Assembly: GCA_963782445.1 (NCBI GenBank)
Contig: CAWAJM010000001.1
Coordinates: forward strand, 2,480,001-2,544,000
Length of the DNA: 64,000 nucleotides
Direction of reading: 5' to 3'
Source: ZC4RG20 sp963782445
GTDB lineage: Bacteria; Pseudomonadota; Gammaproteobacteria; Steroidobacterales; Rariloculaceae
Below the pieces are notes generated by a model. It searched no databases and had not been told where the DNA came from. It saw nothing but the letters and a program-made list of their open reading frames with translations. Made by a program: the position numbers and the translations under genes. Shown one piece after another: positions 43,865 through 51,723 of the stretch. Every line of letters begins with the position of its first letter. Positions within the stretch are counted from its first letter, which is position 1.

Positions 43865-46531
43865 TTACTGGAAGTTACGCCTCAGCTGCAGTTCCCACAT
43901 GCGCGGCTGTCCCGGCGAGCCCAGCGTGTTCTGGCCGCCCGGCGCCGCGAAGCTGTACCAGTAGAACTTGTTCATCAAGTTCGTGATCTCGAGCGCGACC
44001 GTCCAATCCTGGCTGCTCGTCTCGTACGTCAGCCTCGTGTTGTAAAGGCTGTACGCCGGAATGATGTTGATCGCGGGATTCGGCTCCTGGCCCGGCGCGG
44101 AGTTCGTATCGTGGGACGTATACGTCCAATCGAGCCGCGGCGTCAGCGTAGAGCCCCCGGGCAGATTGATCGCATACTGTAGTCCGCCGCTCATGGTCGT
44201 CGTCGGCTGGATCAACGAATCCGGATTGCGGTAGCCGAGCTCGTTCGGGTTGCTCACGTCCGACGTGAACTTGTTGTAACCGACCGAGAAGTTCATCGAC
44301 AGGTTCCCGACAGGATTGGCCGTTGCCTCGAGCTCGACGCCCTTGACTTTGCCCGGTGCGCTGAAGAACGCGAACCAGTTCCAGCCGTTCTGTCCGGCTA
44401 GCGGCGTGCCGGGCGGGCAGATGCCACCGAGCGGCCCGAACACGGGTGTGCCGGGATCCGGCGAGTTGAACGGCGTGCACTGGGCCGCGTTGGTCGTCAC
44501 GACGCGCGGATTGTAGTCCATGTAGAACACGTCGCCATTGAGACGCAGGCGCCGGTTGATGAGGTCCCCCTTGTAGCCGGCCTCGTACGACGTGACCTGC
44601 TCCTGCGGGAACGGCTGCAACTGCCCCGGCGTCCAGGGCCGCGGCTGGAAGCCCGCCGAGCGAAAGCCCGTCGAGATCGTGCCGTAGACCATACCCGCGC
44701 TCGGGAAGTCGTAGTTGACGCCGGCCGTCCAGTCGTAGCGCCCGGCCGAGCTCACGGCGGGCTCCGGAATCTGCAGGAACACGCCGTGATCGAACGTGTA
44801 CTCTTTTTTCTCGTTCGTGTAACGCACACCGGCCGTCACTGAAAGCCCCTGCGTCACGTCGAAGACGCCGTGTACGAACGCGGATTCGTTCGTCGTGTGG
44901 AAGGAGTCGTTCTGACTGAATTCGGGGATGATCCCGAGATAGTTGAATGGCTGCAGGTGGACGCGGCCGCCGAGGTGCGAGTGCGCGTCGTAATAGAACA
45001 CGCCCGTCGTCCAGTCGAGCTTGTTGCGGATCGCGTTGCCGCTGAACTGGACCTCCGCCGTGCGCTGCTTGTGGTCGAGGATGTTGAACGTCGTCGTCAG
45101 GTCGAGCGGCGTGCCGTCACCGGTCGTGAACACGGTATGGTAGGAACGATACGAGCCGACCCACTTCATGTGGATGTTGTCGGTCAGGTCGTATTCGACC
45201 GTATTCGCAAGCCCCCAGGACTTGCTGTGGTCGTGGTCCGGCCAGGTCTTGTGCTCGATCGGGTCCTGATAGGTCTCGAAAGACTGATAGCTGTGCTCCG
45301 GCCGGTCGAAGCGGGCGCCGATGCCGTCGATGCCCATGGCCGGCAGGATCTGCCCCGAAACCATGAACGGATCGAGCGGAAACGCCCGCGGCTCCTTCTC
45401 GACCGCGCCCCAGGCCTCGCTGTTGTCATCGAGGTAGTCGGTCGTCAGCATGACGTCGAGGCGCTTCTTCGGGTTGTAGCGCAGGCTCACGCGTGCACCC
45501 TGCTTGTCGATGCCGCGATCCTCGCCGATTTTGCAGCCGTCCCGCGCCGCGCCCGGCTGATACTCCGGATAGGAGAACGCGTTGTCGGCCGCGCTGCCGG
45601 GCGTGACCATCACGGGCGCGTACATCGGCGTTCCGAAAGGCGACAGCTTGGGCGTCCCGTCGGTGTTCGTGATGAGCTGCGCGCCGCCGATACCGTCGCC
45701 GATACCCGCGAGCTGCGGCGTGCCCTCGGCCTTCATCTCGCATGTGAAATCGAGCCGGTCGATGTAGCCGGCACGGTGCTTCGACATGCCGACGGCGCGC
45801 AGTGCGAGCTTATCCCCGAGGATCGGGATGTCGAAGCCGCCCCGCAGATTGACGCGGTTGTAGTTGCCGTAGGTCGTCTCCACGTAGCCCGTGTTGTCGC
45901 CCTGCGGCTTCTTCGTGATCAGGCGAATGGCGCCGCCGAGCGAGTTCTTGCCGAACAGCGTGCCCTGCGGGCCGCGGAGCACCTCGACGCGGTCGATGTC
46001 GGCGAGGTCGAAGGCAGAGCTTGCGAGGGTGCCGAAGTACACGTCGTCGATGTAGATGCCGACGGCCGGCTCGGTCGCGTAGATATAGTCCGAGGCGATG
46101 ACGCCGCGGATGCCGATCGTCGGGTTCTGGCCGCCGGGCCGGATGTAGGCATTCGGGACGACGGCGCCGATCTGATCGACGTTGGTCAGGTTCCGGACCT
46201 TGAGGTCCTGGGAGGTGAATGCCGAGACCGCGAGCGGGGTCTGCTCGAGACTTTCCGCGCGGAACCGGGCCGTCACGACCACTTCCTCGATGTGCCCCCC
46301 GCCGCTCGTGGCCGAAGAGCTCGCGGAGCCCGAACCACTCGCCGCGTCGGAGCCGTTCGACGTTTTCGAGGACGACTTTGCGGCGCTGGACGACGCCTGC
46401 GCACTCGCCCCCGTGGGCTCGAGCGCGAGAAGCACGGCTGCGGCGACGGCACCGACCGCAATGACCGGCGCGCTAGTGTGATGAGCTCGGCGTCGAACGA
46501 CGGCCGACCTCCTCCGTTCCAAGGTCTTCAT
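43865..46531 (-). CDS. TonB-dependent outer-membrane receptor
   Basis: An 888-aa outer-membrane active transporter. The signal segment (residues 20-45) is followed by a Ser/Gly/Ala-rich linker (46-78), a TonB box-like EEVVVTAR, and the plug domain with NVDQIGAVVPNAYIRPGG and VEVLRGPQGTLFGKNSLGGA. The barrel ends with the C-terminal WELQLRRNFQ, the last aromatic being the BAM signal. The receptor type resembles those for plant or steroid-like compounds in environmental gammaproteobacteria, but the substrate cannot be deduced. GGGGGAG lies 8 bp ahead of the ATG. Confidence 0.93.
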   Translation of the reverse strand: MKTLERRRSAVVRRRAHHTSAPVIAVGAVAAAVLLALEPTGASAQASSSAAKSSSKTSNGSDAASGSGSASSSATSGGGHIEEVVVTARFRAESLEQTPLAVSAFTSQDLKVRNLTNVDQIGAVVPNAYIRPGGQNPTIGIRGVIASDYIYATEPAVGIYIDDVYFGTLASSAFDLADIDRVEVLRGPQGTLFGKNSLGGAIRLITKKPQGDNTGYVETTYGNYNRVNLRGGFDIPILGDKLALRAVGMSKHRAGYIDRLDFTCEMKAEGTPQLAGIGDGIGGAQLITNTDGTPKLSPFGTPMYAPVMVTPGSAADNAFSYPEYQPGAARDGCKIGEDRGIDKQGARVSLRYNPKKRLDVMLTTDYLDDNSEAWGAVEKEPRAFPLDPFMVSGQILPAMGIDGIGARFDRPEHSYQSFETYQDPIEHKTWPDHDHSKSWGLANTVEYDLTDNIHMKWVGSYRSYHTVFTTGDGTPLDLTTTFNILDHKQRTAEVQFSGNAIRNKLDWTTGVFYYDAHSHLGGRVHLQPFNYLGIIPEFSQNDSFHTTNESAFVHGVFDVTQGLSVTAGVRYTNEKKEYTFDHGVFLQIPEPAVSSAGRYDWTAGVNYDFPSAGMVYGTISTGFRSAGFQPRPWTPGQLQPFPQEQVTSYEAGYKGDLINRRLRLNGDVFYMDYNPRVVTTNAAQCTPFNSPDPGTPVFGPLGGICPPGTPLAGQNGWNWFAFFSAPGKVKGVELEATANPVGNLSMNFSVGYNKFTSDVSNPNELGYRNPDSLIQPTTTMSGGLQYAINLPGGSTLTPRLDWTYTSHDTNSAPGQEPNPAINIIPAYSLYNTRLTYETSSQDWTVALEITNLMNKFYWYSFAAPGGQNTLGSPGQPRMWELQLRRNFQ

Positions 46532-47119
46532 GAGAACGACTCCCCCTTCTACTCGTCAAGGTCTCGGTTGCAGGCAATGGCGCCGCGCTCGGATGGGCGG
46601 GCGCCCTGGAGACTGTTTTTCGTTGCGCCCGGACCCTGCCGGACTCTGCGGCGGTCCAGGCAGACCGCGGTCATCCGTCGGGCGGGACGGGCGATGCCGG
46701 AACTGCGGCGCACGCAGGCGGCCGGCGACATCGACCAGAGGCGAAAGCACGCACAGCGAATCGCCGAAGCGCCGCGCTCAAGGGGCGCTGAAATCGAACC
46801 GCGACGGGCCCTAAGCATAGGATCAGCTTGAGCAAGCCGCGGGGCGCAAGAGACGGTCGATGTTGCACACGATCTACGGAGTGTAGGAAACACACAACGT
46901 CCGGTCAATTCGGTCGTTGCTATTCCACATCGTATTGATGCTATTTATTTCAGGGTTTTTACCCCTATTGTACGTTCTTAGCTACAGCCATACGCGGGAC
47001 ATGATGGCAAAAAGTCACTGCCCCGACGGGTGGCATGGCCACGGCGGCGGGGGCGTGAAGGGGGGCATGACGAGGCGTCGCCGCCGGCAGATTCGCGGGC
47101 GGCGAGGTCGCCGGAATCT
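46532..47119. other. Long AT-richer leader/control region of the TonB receptor gene
   Basis: 588 bp without a supportable gene. Positions 46900-46990 are much richer in A/T than the rest of the window. A palindromic AGGGT-TTTT-ACCC (46952-46964) lies about 45 bp upstream of the promoter listed separately and could be an operator. The transcript would have a leader of about 340 nt before the receptor start; no known riboswitch class was recognised in it. Confidence 0.45.
46880..46908 (-). promoter_or_regulatory. Sigma-70 promoter for the TonB receptor gene
   Basis: On the minus strand TTGACC, 17 bp, TACACT. Spacing is ideal and both boxes are good. Transcription would start near 46873, about 340 nt ahead of the receptor ATG. 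Confidence 0.6.
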
Positions 47120-47323
47120 CTACAGCCTCACGAAGTAAGGCACGGTGAGCAGGGCGATCCCGATTGCGACGAGCACGAGGGTGTTGGCGACGAAGTACGG
47201 AAAGACCATGAGCGCGACGCCGCACAGCAGCGGCACGACGGCGCGCTGGCGTTTTCCGTAGACGAAGAAACCGAGGCCGATCGAACCGAACAACAGGCCC
47301 CAGAGCAGCGACGCTTCGCTCAA
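47120..47323 (-). CDS. Small membrane protein
   Basis: A 67-aa protein starting at TTG 47323: LSEASLLWGLLFGSIGLGFF, then YGKRQRAVVPLLCGVALMVF and a final LVAIGIALLTVPYFVRL, giving two to three helices. Similar short proteins beginning SEALLWGLLFGSIG occur widely in proteobacteria without known function. Its start overlaps the stop of the 29-codon ORF upstream as TTGA, which implies coupled translation. Confidence 0.65.
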   Translation of the reverse strand: MSEASLLWGLLFGSIGLGFFVYGKRQRAVVPLLCGVALMVFPYFVANTLVLVAIGIALLTVPYFVRL

Positions 47324-47409
47324 GACAAGGCCCTCTGCCCGATGGGCACGACCGGGCCGACAGCCGCCGCCGTGCGCGGCGGGCGGCAGAAGTGCTTGCG
47401 CAGCACCAT
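47320..47409 (-). CDS. 29-codon ORF, possible leader peptide
   Basis: ATG 47409 is preceded by GAGGAGA at 8 bp and opens MVLRKHFCRPPRTAAAV before ending in a TGA that overlaps the TTG of the next gene. The good ribosome site and coupling suggest it is translated. It may serve only to bring ribosomes to the weak TTG start. No family recognised. Confidence 0.4.
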   Translation of the reverse strand: MVLRKHFCRPPRTAAAVGPVVPIGQRALS

Positions 47410-47483
47410 GGTCGCGGTCTCCTCGTTCGGCCTTGCGGACCCCGGGGCGGGCCGGGGGGGACCGCCTCGCGGCGGCTTCCCGG

Positions 47484-47512
47484 ATATTACACCGCGACCC
47501 GGAACGTGTCTC
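47484..47512 (-). promoter_or_regulatory. Candidate promoter for the small membrane protein genes
   Basis: GAGACA, 17 bp, TAATAT on the minus strand. The -10 box matches 5 of 6 and the -35 box 4 of 6. It lies about 75 bp upstream of the 29-codon ORF and downstream of pgsA. Confidence 0.35.
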
Positions 47513-47543
47513 CGCCGCGGCCCCGGGCAGCGCCGGCGGCGGC

Positions 47544-48104
47544 TCAGCCTTCCCGGACCATGATGGGCCAGGCTGCGCGCAGGTAACCGAGCATGGACCA
47601 GATCGTGAGAGCGGCGGCGACGAACAGCAGCGCAATGCCGATCGGATAGAGTTTCACGGCTCCGATCGGCTCCCTGTAGAGCATGAGACTGATCCCAATG
47701 ATCTGCAGCGTCGTCTTCCACTTGCCGAAGAACGTGACGGCGACGCGCGCGCGCGCACCGATCAGCGACATCCACTCGCGCAGAGCGGATACCGTGATCT
47801 CGCGGCCGATAATGATGCCCGCGACGATCGCAAGCCAGAAAGTCGGGTTGCCCTGGACGAGCAGCACGAGCGCCGTCGAGACGATAAGCTTGTCCGCAAC
47901 CGGATCGAGAAACGCGCCGAATTTCGAAGTCTGATTGAGCCGCCGCGCAAGATAGCCGTCGAAATAGTCCGTGATCCCGGCAAGCGCGAACAGCACCCCC
48001 GCGGCCGGCCTGGCCCAATGCACGGGCAGGTAATAGACGATGACCACGAGCGGAATCGCGACGATGCGGAACCAGGTCAGGGCATTGGGCAGATTAAAGA
48101 CCAT
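47544..48104 (-). CDS. pgsA: CDP-diacylglycerol-glycerol-3-phosphate 3-phosphatidyltransferase
   Basis: A 186-aa integral membrane enzyme making phosphatidylglycerol phosphate, the precursor of phosphatidylglycerol and cardiolipin. The CDP-alcohol phosphotransferase motif D-G-x2-A-R-x8-G-x3-D-x3-D is present in YFDGYLARRLNQTSKFGAF and LDPVADK. The N-terminus MVFNLPNALTWFRIVAIPL matches the family. It follows uvrC by 37 bp, the standard gammaproteobacterial order. Confidence 0.95.
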   Translation of the reverse strand: MVFNLPNALTWFRIVAIPLVVIVYYLPVHWARPAAGVLFALAGITDYFDGYLARRLNQTSKFGAFLDPVADKLIVSTALVLLVQGNPTFWLAIVAGIIIGREITVSALREWMSLIGARARVAVTFFGKWKTTLQIIGISLMLYREPIGAVKLYPIGIALLFVAAALTIWSMLGYLRAAWPIMVREG

Positions 48105-48141
48105 CGTTTGCTTCCGCTTGAGTACACCGGGCGGGCCGCCG

Positions 48142-50019
48142 CTACTCGACATGAAAGTGCTCATAGATCGACTGCGCGAGCTGGCGCGAGATGCCTTTGA
48201 CGCGCGCAAGATCGTCGACGCCCGCGCGCGCGACGGCCTGCAGGCCGCCGAACTGCCGCAACAGCTCGCGCCGGCGCTTCGGCCCGAGGCCGCGAATCTG
48301 CTCGAGCGGCGATGTCGTGCGCCGCTTCTCGCGCCGAGCCCGATGTCCCGTGATCGCGAAGCGGTGCGCCTCGTCGCGCAGCTGCTGGACCAGGTGCATT
48401 GCCGGCGACGCCGGCGGCAGCGCAAGCGCGTTCTGGCCGCCCGCGACGAACAAGCGCTCGCGGCCGGGCTTGCGCCCCTCGCCCTTGGCAACGCCCACGA
48501 GCTTGACACCCTCGATCTCGAGGCCCTTCAACACGTTCTCCGCCTGGGTCAACTGGCCTCGGCCGCCATCGATGAACAGCACGTCCGGCAGCGGCGCCTC
48601 GCCGCGCTTGAGCCGCGCATAACGCCGCTCGAGCGCTTGCGTCAGGGCGGCGTAGTCGTCGCCGGCAGTGACTCCGGTGATGTTGAAGCGCCGGTAGTCG
48701 GATTTCAACGGTCCCTCGGAGCCGAACACGACACACGAGGCGACGGTCGCCTCCCCCGCCGTATGGCTGATGTCGAAGCACTCGAGCCGGATCGGCGGCG
48801 CGTCGAGGTCGAGCACCTCGGCCAACGCCTCGAGCTGCCCCTCGACGGTGGCGGCGGCGTTGAGGCGCAGCTCGGCGCCGTGCCGGGCATTGGTCACGGC
48901 CATGTCCACCCAGCGGCTGCGGTCGCCGCGCAGCCGCCAGCGGACCTCGACGCGATGCCCTGACTGCTCGCCGAGCATGGCCGCGATGGCCTCGGCCTCC
49001 GGGACCTCTCGGCTCACGAGAATCTCCCGCGGGGCCTCCCGGCCGCCGTAGTACTGCAGCAGGAACGCGCGCGCCACCTCCTCCTCGCTCGAGCCCGGCG
49101 CGACGCGCGGGAAGAAGTTGCGGCTGCCGAGCGAGCGCCCTCCGCGGAAAAACATGACGGCGGCGCAGTGCACGCCGTTGACCTCCGCGAAACCGATCGC
49201 GTCGAAGTCGGCGGCCGTGCCCGACATGAGCTGCTGAGACTGCACGCGCCTGAGCTTCGCGAGCTGATCCCGGTAGCCGGCCGCGAGCTCGAACCTGAGC
49301 TCCTCCGAGGCGCGCTCCATGCGCTCGGCGAGACGGTCGATGACGGCGTCGCTGTGGCCTTCCAGGAACAGCATCGCGTTCTCTACGTCGCGGGCATAGT
49401 CCCCCTTCGAGATCAGCCCGACGCAGGGCGCGGAGCAGCGCTGAATTTGGTACTGGAGACAAGGCCGCGTGCGGTTCGCAAAGTAGCTGTCCTCGCACTG
49501 CCTGAGCTTGAAGAGTTTCTGCAATTCGCTGAGCGAGGCGCGCACGGCGCCCGCGCTCGGATAAGGGCCGAAGAGCTTGCCCTTCCTGGTGCGCGGCCCG
49601 CGGTAGAACGAGAGCCGCGGAAAATCGCTGTCGGTGTCGGCATGAATGAACGGGTAGCTTTTGTCGTCGCGCAGCACCACGTTGAAGCGCGGCCGATGGC
49701 GCTTGATGAGGTTGTACTCGAGCATCAGGGCCTCGGTCTCGGTGCGCGTGACCGTGACCTCGACATCGGCGACGGCGCGCAGCAGCGCGATCGTCTTCGC
49801 ATCGTGCGCCCGGCCCCGAAAATAGCTGCCGACGCGCCGGCGCAGGTCCCGGGCCTTGCCGACGTAAATGACCTCGCCGGCCGCATCGAGCATGCGATAG
49901 ACGCCGGGCCGGTGCGTCAGATGCCGCAGCAGCGCGCTCGGATCGAAGGCCGGCTTCGCCGCGGGGGTCATCTCCGCGGCCGGGCCGTCGACATGTTCGG
50001 ACTCGTTGGGCTCGTTCAC
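48142..50019 (-). CDS. uvrC: UvrABC excinuclease subunit C
   Basis: A 625-aa nuclease making both incisions in nucleotide excision repair. The N-terminal GIY-YIG domain (PGVYRMLDAAGEVIYVGKA, RRRVGSYF) cuts the 3' side. The UVR motif region and RNase H-like domain follow (ECFDISHTAGEATVASCVVF, DVLFIDGGRGQLTQAENVL), and a C-terminal tandem helix-hairpin-helix ends in LARVKGISRQLAQSIYEHFH. The start at 50019 gives a slightly extended N-terminus relative to E. coli. Confidence 0.96.
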   Translation of the reverse strand: MNEPNESEHVDGPAAEMTPAAKPAFDPSALLRHLTHRPGVYRMLDAAGEVIYVGKARDLRRRVGSYFRGRAHDAKTIALLRAVADVEVTVTRTETEALMLEYNLIKRHRPRFNVVLRDDKSYPFIHADTDSDFPRLSFYRGPRTRKGKLFGPYPSAGAVRASLSELQKLFKLRQCEDSYFANRTRPCLQYQIQRCSAPCVGLISKGDYARDVENAMLFLEGHSDAVIDRLAERMERASEELRFELAAGYRDQLAKLRRVQSQQLMSGTAADFDAIGFAEVNGVHCAAVMFFRGGRSLGSRNFFPRVAPGSSEEEVARAFLLQYYGGREAPREILVSREVPEAEAIAAMLGEQSGHRVEVRWRLRGDRSRWVDMAVTNARHGAELRLNAAATVEGQLEALAEVLDLDAPPIRLECFDISHTAGEATVASCVVFGSEGPLKSDYRRFNITGVTAGDDYAALTQALERRYARLKRGEAPLPDVLFIDGGRGQLTQAENVLKGLEIEGVKLVGVAKGEGRKPGRERLFVAGGQNALALPPASPAMHLVQQLRDEAHRFAITGHRARREKRRTTSPLEQIRGLGPKRRRELLRQFGGLQAVARAGVDDLARVKGISRQLAQSIYEHFHVE

Positions 50020-50072
50020 TCGGGGCGGACCTGGCTCTCATCGTTCGACAACGGCCGACCGTGTAGATTCTG

Positions 50073-51413
50073 TCAGCTGTCGGCGGCCTCGCCCATATGG
50101 CGGATCACGGCCGCCCCGAAACCGCGCGTACCGACCAGCGTGGCGCCCGGAATCAGGTGCTCCATGCGCTCGGGCACCGGCTCGCGGCGAGCCGGGATCT
50201 CCGCCCGCATCGACTCGCGTATCAGCGCGAGGTCGAACGTGAGCTCCTTGGCCGCGATCGTGCGCGCGATGCCGTTGAGCACGAAGTCGGCGGCCTCGTC
50301 CCAGCCAAGGTAGCGCAGCATCATCTCGCCCGACAGGATCAGCGAGCCGGGATTCACGCGGTCCTTGCCGGCCACGTCCGGCGCGGTCCCGTGCGTGGCC
50401 TCGAAGACCGCGCAGCCGTCGCCGATGTTCGCGCCCGGCGCGATGCCGATGCCGCCGACCTGCGCGGCCAGCGCGTCGGAGATGTAATCCCCATTGAGGT
50501 TCAGCGTCGCGATGATGTCGTAGTCGCCCGGGTTCAGGACGATCTGTTGGAGGAAATTGTCCGCGATGACGTCCTTGATGACGATCCAGCGTTTCGTTCG
50601 GGGATTCTGGAACGAGAGCCACGGGCCGCCGTCGAGCTCGCGCGCGCCGAACTCGTCGCGCGCCAGCTGGTACCCCCAATTACGGAATGCCCCCTCCGTG
50701 TACTTCATGATGTTGCCCTTGTGCACGAGGGTCACGGAGCGGCGGTCGTAGCGGATCGCGTATTCGATGGCCTTGCGCACGAGGCGCTGGGAGCCCTCGC
50801 GCGAGACGGGCTTGATGCCCAGACCCGAGCTCGACGGAAAACGTATCTGGGTGACGTTGAGCTCGCGCTGCAGGAAATCGATGAGACGCTGCACCTCCGG
50901 GGAGCCGGTCGGCCATTCGATGCCGGCATAGATGTCCTCGGTGTTCTCGCGGAACACGACCATGTCGACATGGTTAGAGACTTTCGACGGCGTCGAGGCG
51001 CCGGGAAAGTAGCGGATCGGGCGCACGCAGGCGTACAGATCCATGCGCTGGCGGATCGCGACGTTGAGCGAGCGGATGCCCCCGCCGACGGGCGTTGCGA
51101 GCGGCCCCTTGATCGAAACCACGAAATGCTCGAGGGCTTGGAGCGTCTCCTCGGGCAGGTATTCCCCCTCGCCGTAGCGCTCGACGGCCCGGCCGCCCGC
51201 GTAGACCTCCATCCAGGCGATGCCGCGCCGGCCGGCATACGCCTTCTCGACCGCCGCGTCGAGCACTTCGCGCATGACCGGCGTCACGTCAACGCCGATC
51301 CCGTCGCCCGTGACGTACGGGACGATGGGCCGCTCCGGCACGGCAATCGAGGTGTCGTTGTTGATCGTGATGGGCTCGCCGTCGGCAGGCGGAACGATGT
51401 GGTCGTAGCGCAT
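50073..51413 (-). CDS. icd: NADP-dependent isocitrate dehydrogenase
   Basis: A 446-aa TCA-cycle enzyme collinear with E. coli Icd: PYVTGDGIGVDVTPVMREVL, GPLATPVGGGIRSLNVAIRQ, VTLVHKGNIMKYTEGAFRNW and NLNGDYISDALAAQVGGIGI. E. coli Ser113, switched off by AceK phosphorylation, corresponds to Thr158 in FRENTEDIYAG. NADP preference is inferred from overall similarity. Extra residues relative to E. coli lie near both ends and around EWPTGSPEV. A large palindromic element lies directly upstream. Confidence 0.95.
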   Translation of the reverse strand: MRYDHIVPPADGEPITINNDTSIAVPERPIVPYVTGDGIGVDVTPVMREVLDAAVEKAYAGRRGIAWMEVYAGGRAVERYGEGEYLPEETLQALEHFVVSIKGPLATPVGGGIRSLNVAIRQRMDLYACVRPIRYFPGASTPSKVSNHVDMVVFRENTEDIYAGIEWPTGSPEVQRLIDFLQRELNVTQIRFPSSSGLGIKPVSREGSQRLVRKAIEYAIRYDRRSVTLVHKGNIMKYTEGAFRNWGYQLARDEFGARELDGGPWLSFQNPRTKRWIVIKDVIADNFLQQIVLNPGDYDIIATLNLNGDYISDALAAQVGGIGIAPGANIGDGCAVFEATHGTAPDVAGKDRVNPGSLILSGEMMLRYLGWDEAADFVLNGIARTIAAKELTFDLALIRESMRAEIPARREPVPERMEHLIPGATLVGTRGFGAAVIRHMGEAADS

Positions 51414-51438
51414 GATTCAATCCACCACAGTCAAACAT

Positions 51439-51723
51439 CCAAAAGAGCGGTCAGGGCCATTCTTCGCCAGCACCAACGTCACCGCGGCTGCAGCGCGATG
51501 CGCGCCGACCGGCCGACGTTGCCGAGGTCGCGGCTCGATGAGGCGCTCGAGCGACCGTGCGCGCAGGACAGCGCGCATTCGGGGGCAGGGACGCCCGCGT
51601 CGCTCGAACGCCCTCATCGAGCCGCGGCCGGCATCGTCCGCCGAGGCCAAAGCGCGCGCAGCGAGCCGCAGTCGCACCAACGATCCCGTCCCGGGCGAAA
51701 AAAGGGCCCCGACCCCTTTTTCG
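51439..51723. repeat. 285-bp imperfect palindromic element
   Basis: The left end CCAAAAGAGCGGTCAGGGCC and the right end, complement of GGGCCCCGACCCCTTTTTCG, are inverted copies of the arm sequence found at 55471-55524. Between them the two halves match each other imperfectly along their length. The best inner arms are at 51527-51554 and 51600-51629 (sharing CGGCTCGATGAGG). The element fills the space between icd and the DAHP synthase gene and touches the latter's stop codon. It looks like a MITE or REP-type element, with no transposase in the window. Confidence 0.6.

Noticed and set aside
46917..47138. 73-codon plus-strand ORF with hydrophobic start
   Set aside because: It lies in the AT-rich control region, starts with TTG without a ribosome site, and its second half is the complement-biased Gly/Arg text typical of non-coding GC-rich DNA.
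47324..47543. Possible tRNA-Gly/Cys/Leu cluster after pgsA, as in E. coli
   Set aside because: No GTTCGA-type T-loop or cloverleaf could be found on either strand.
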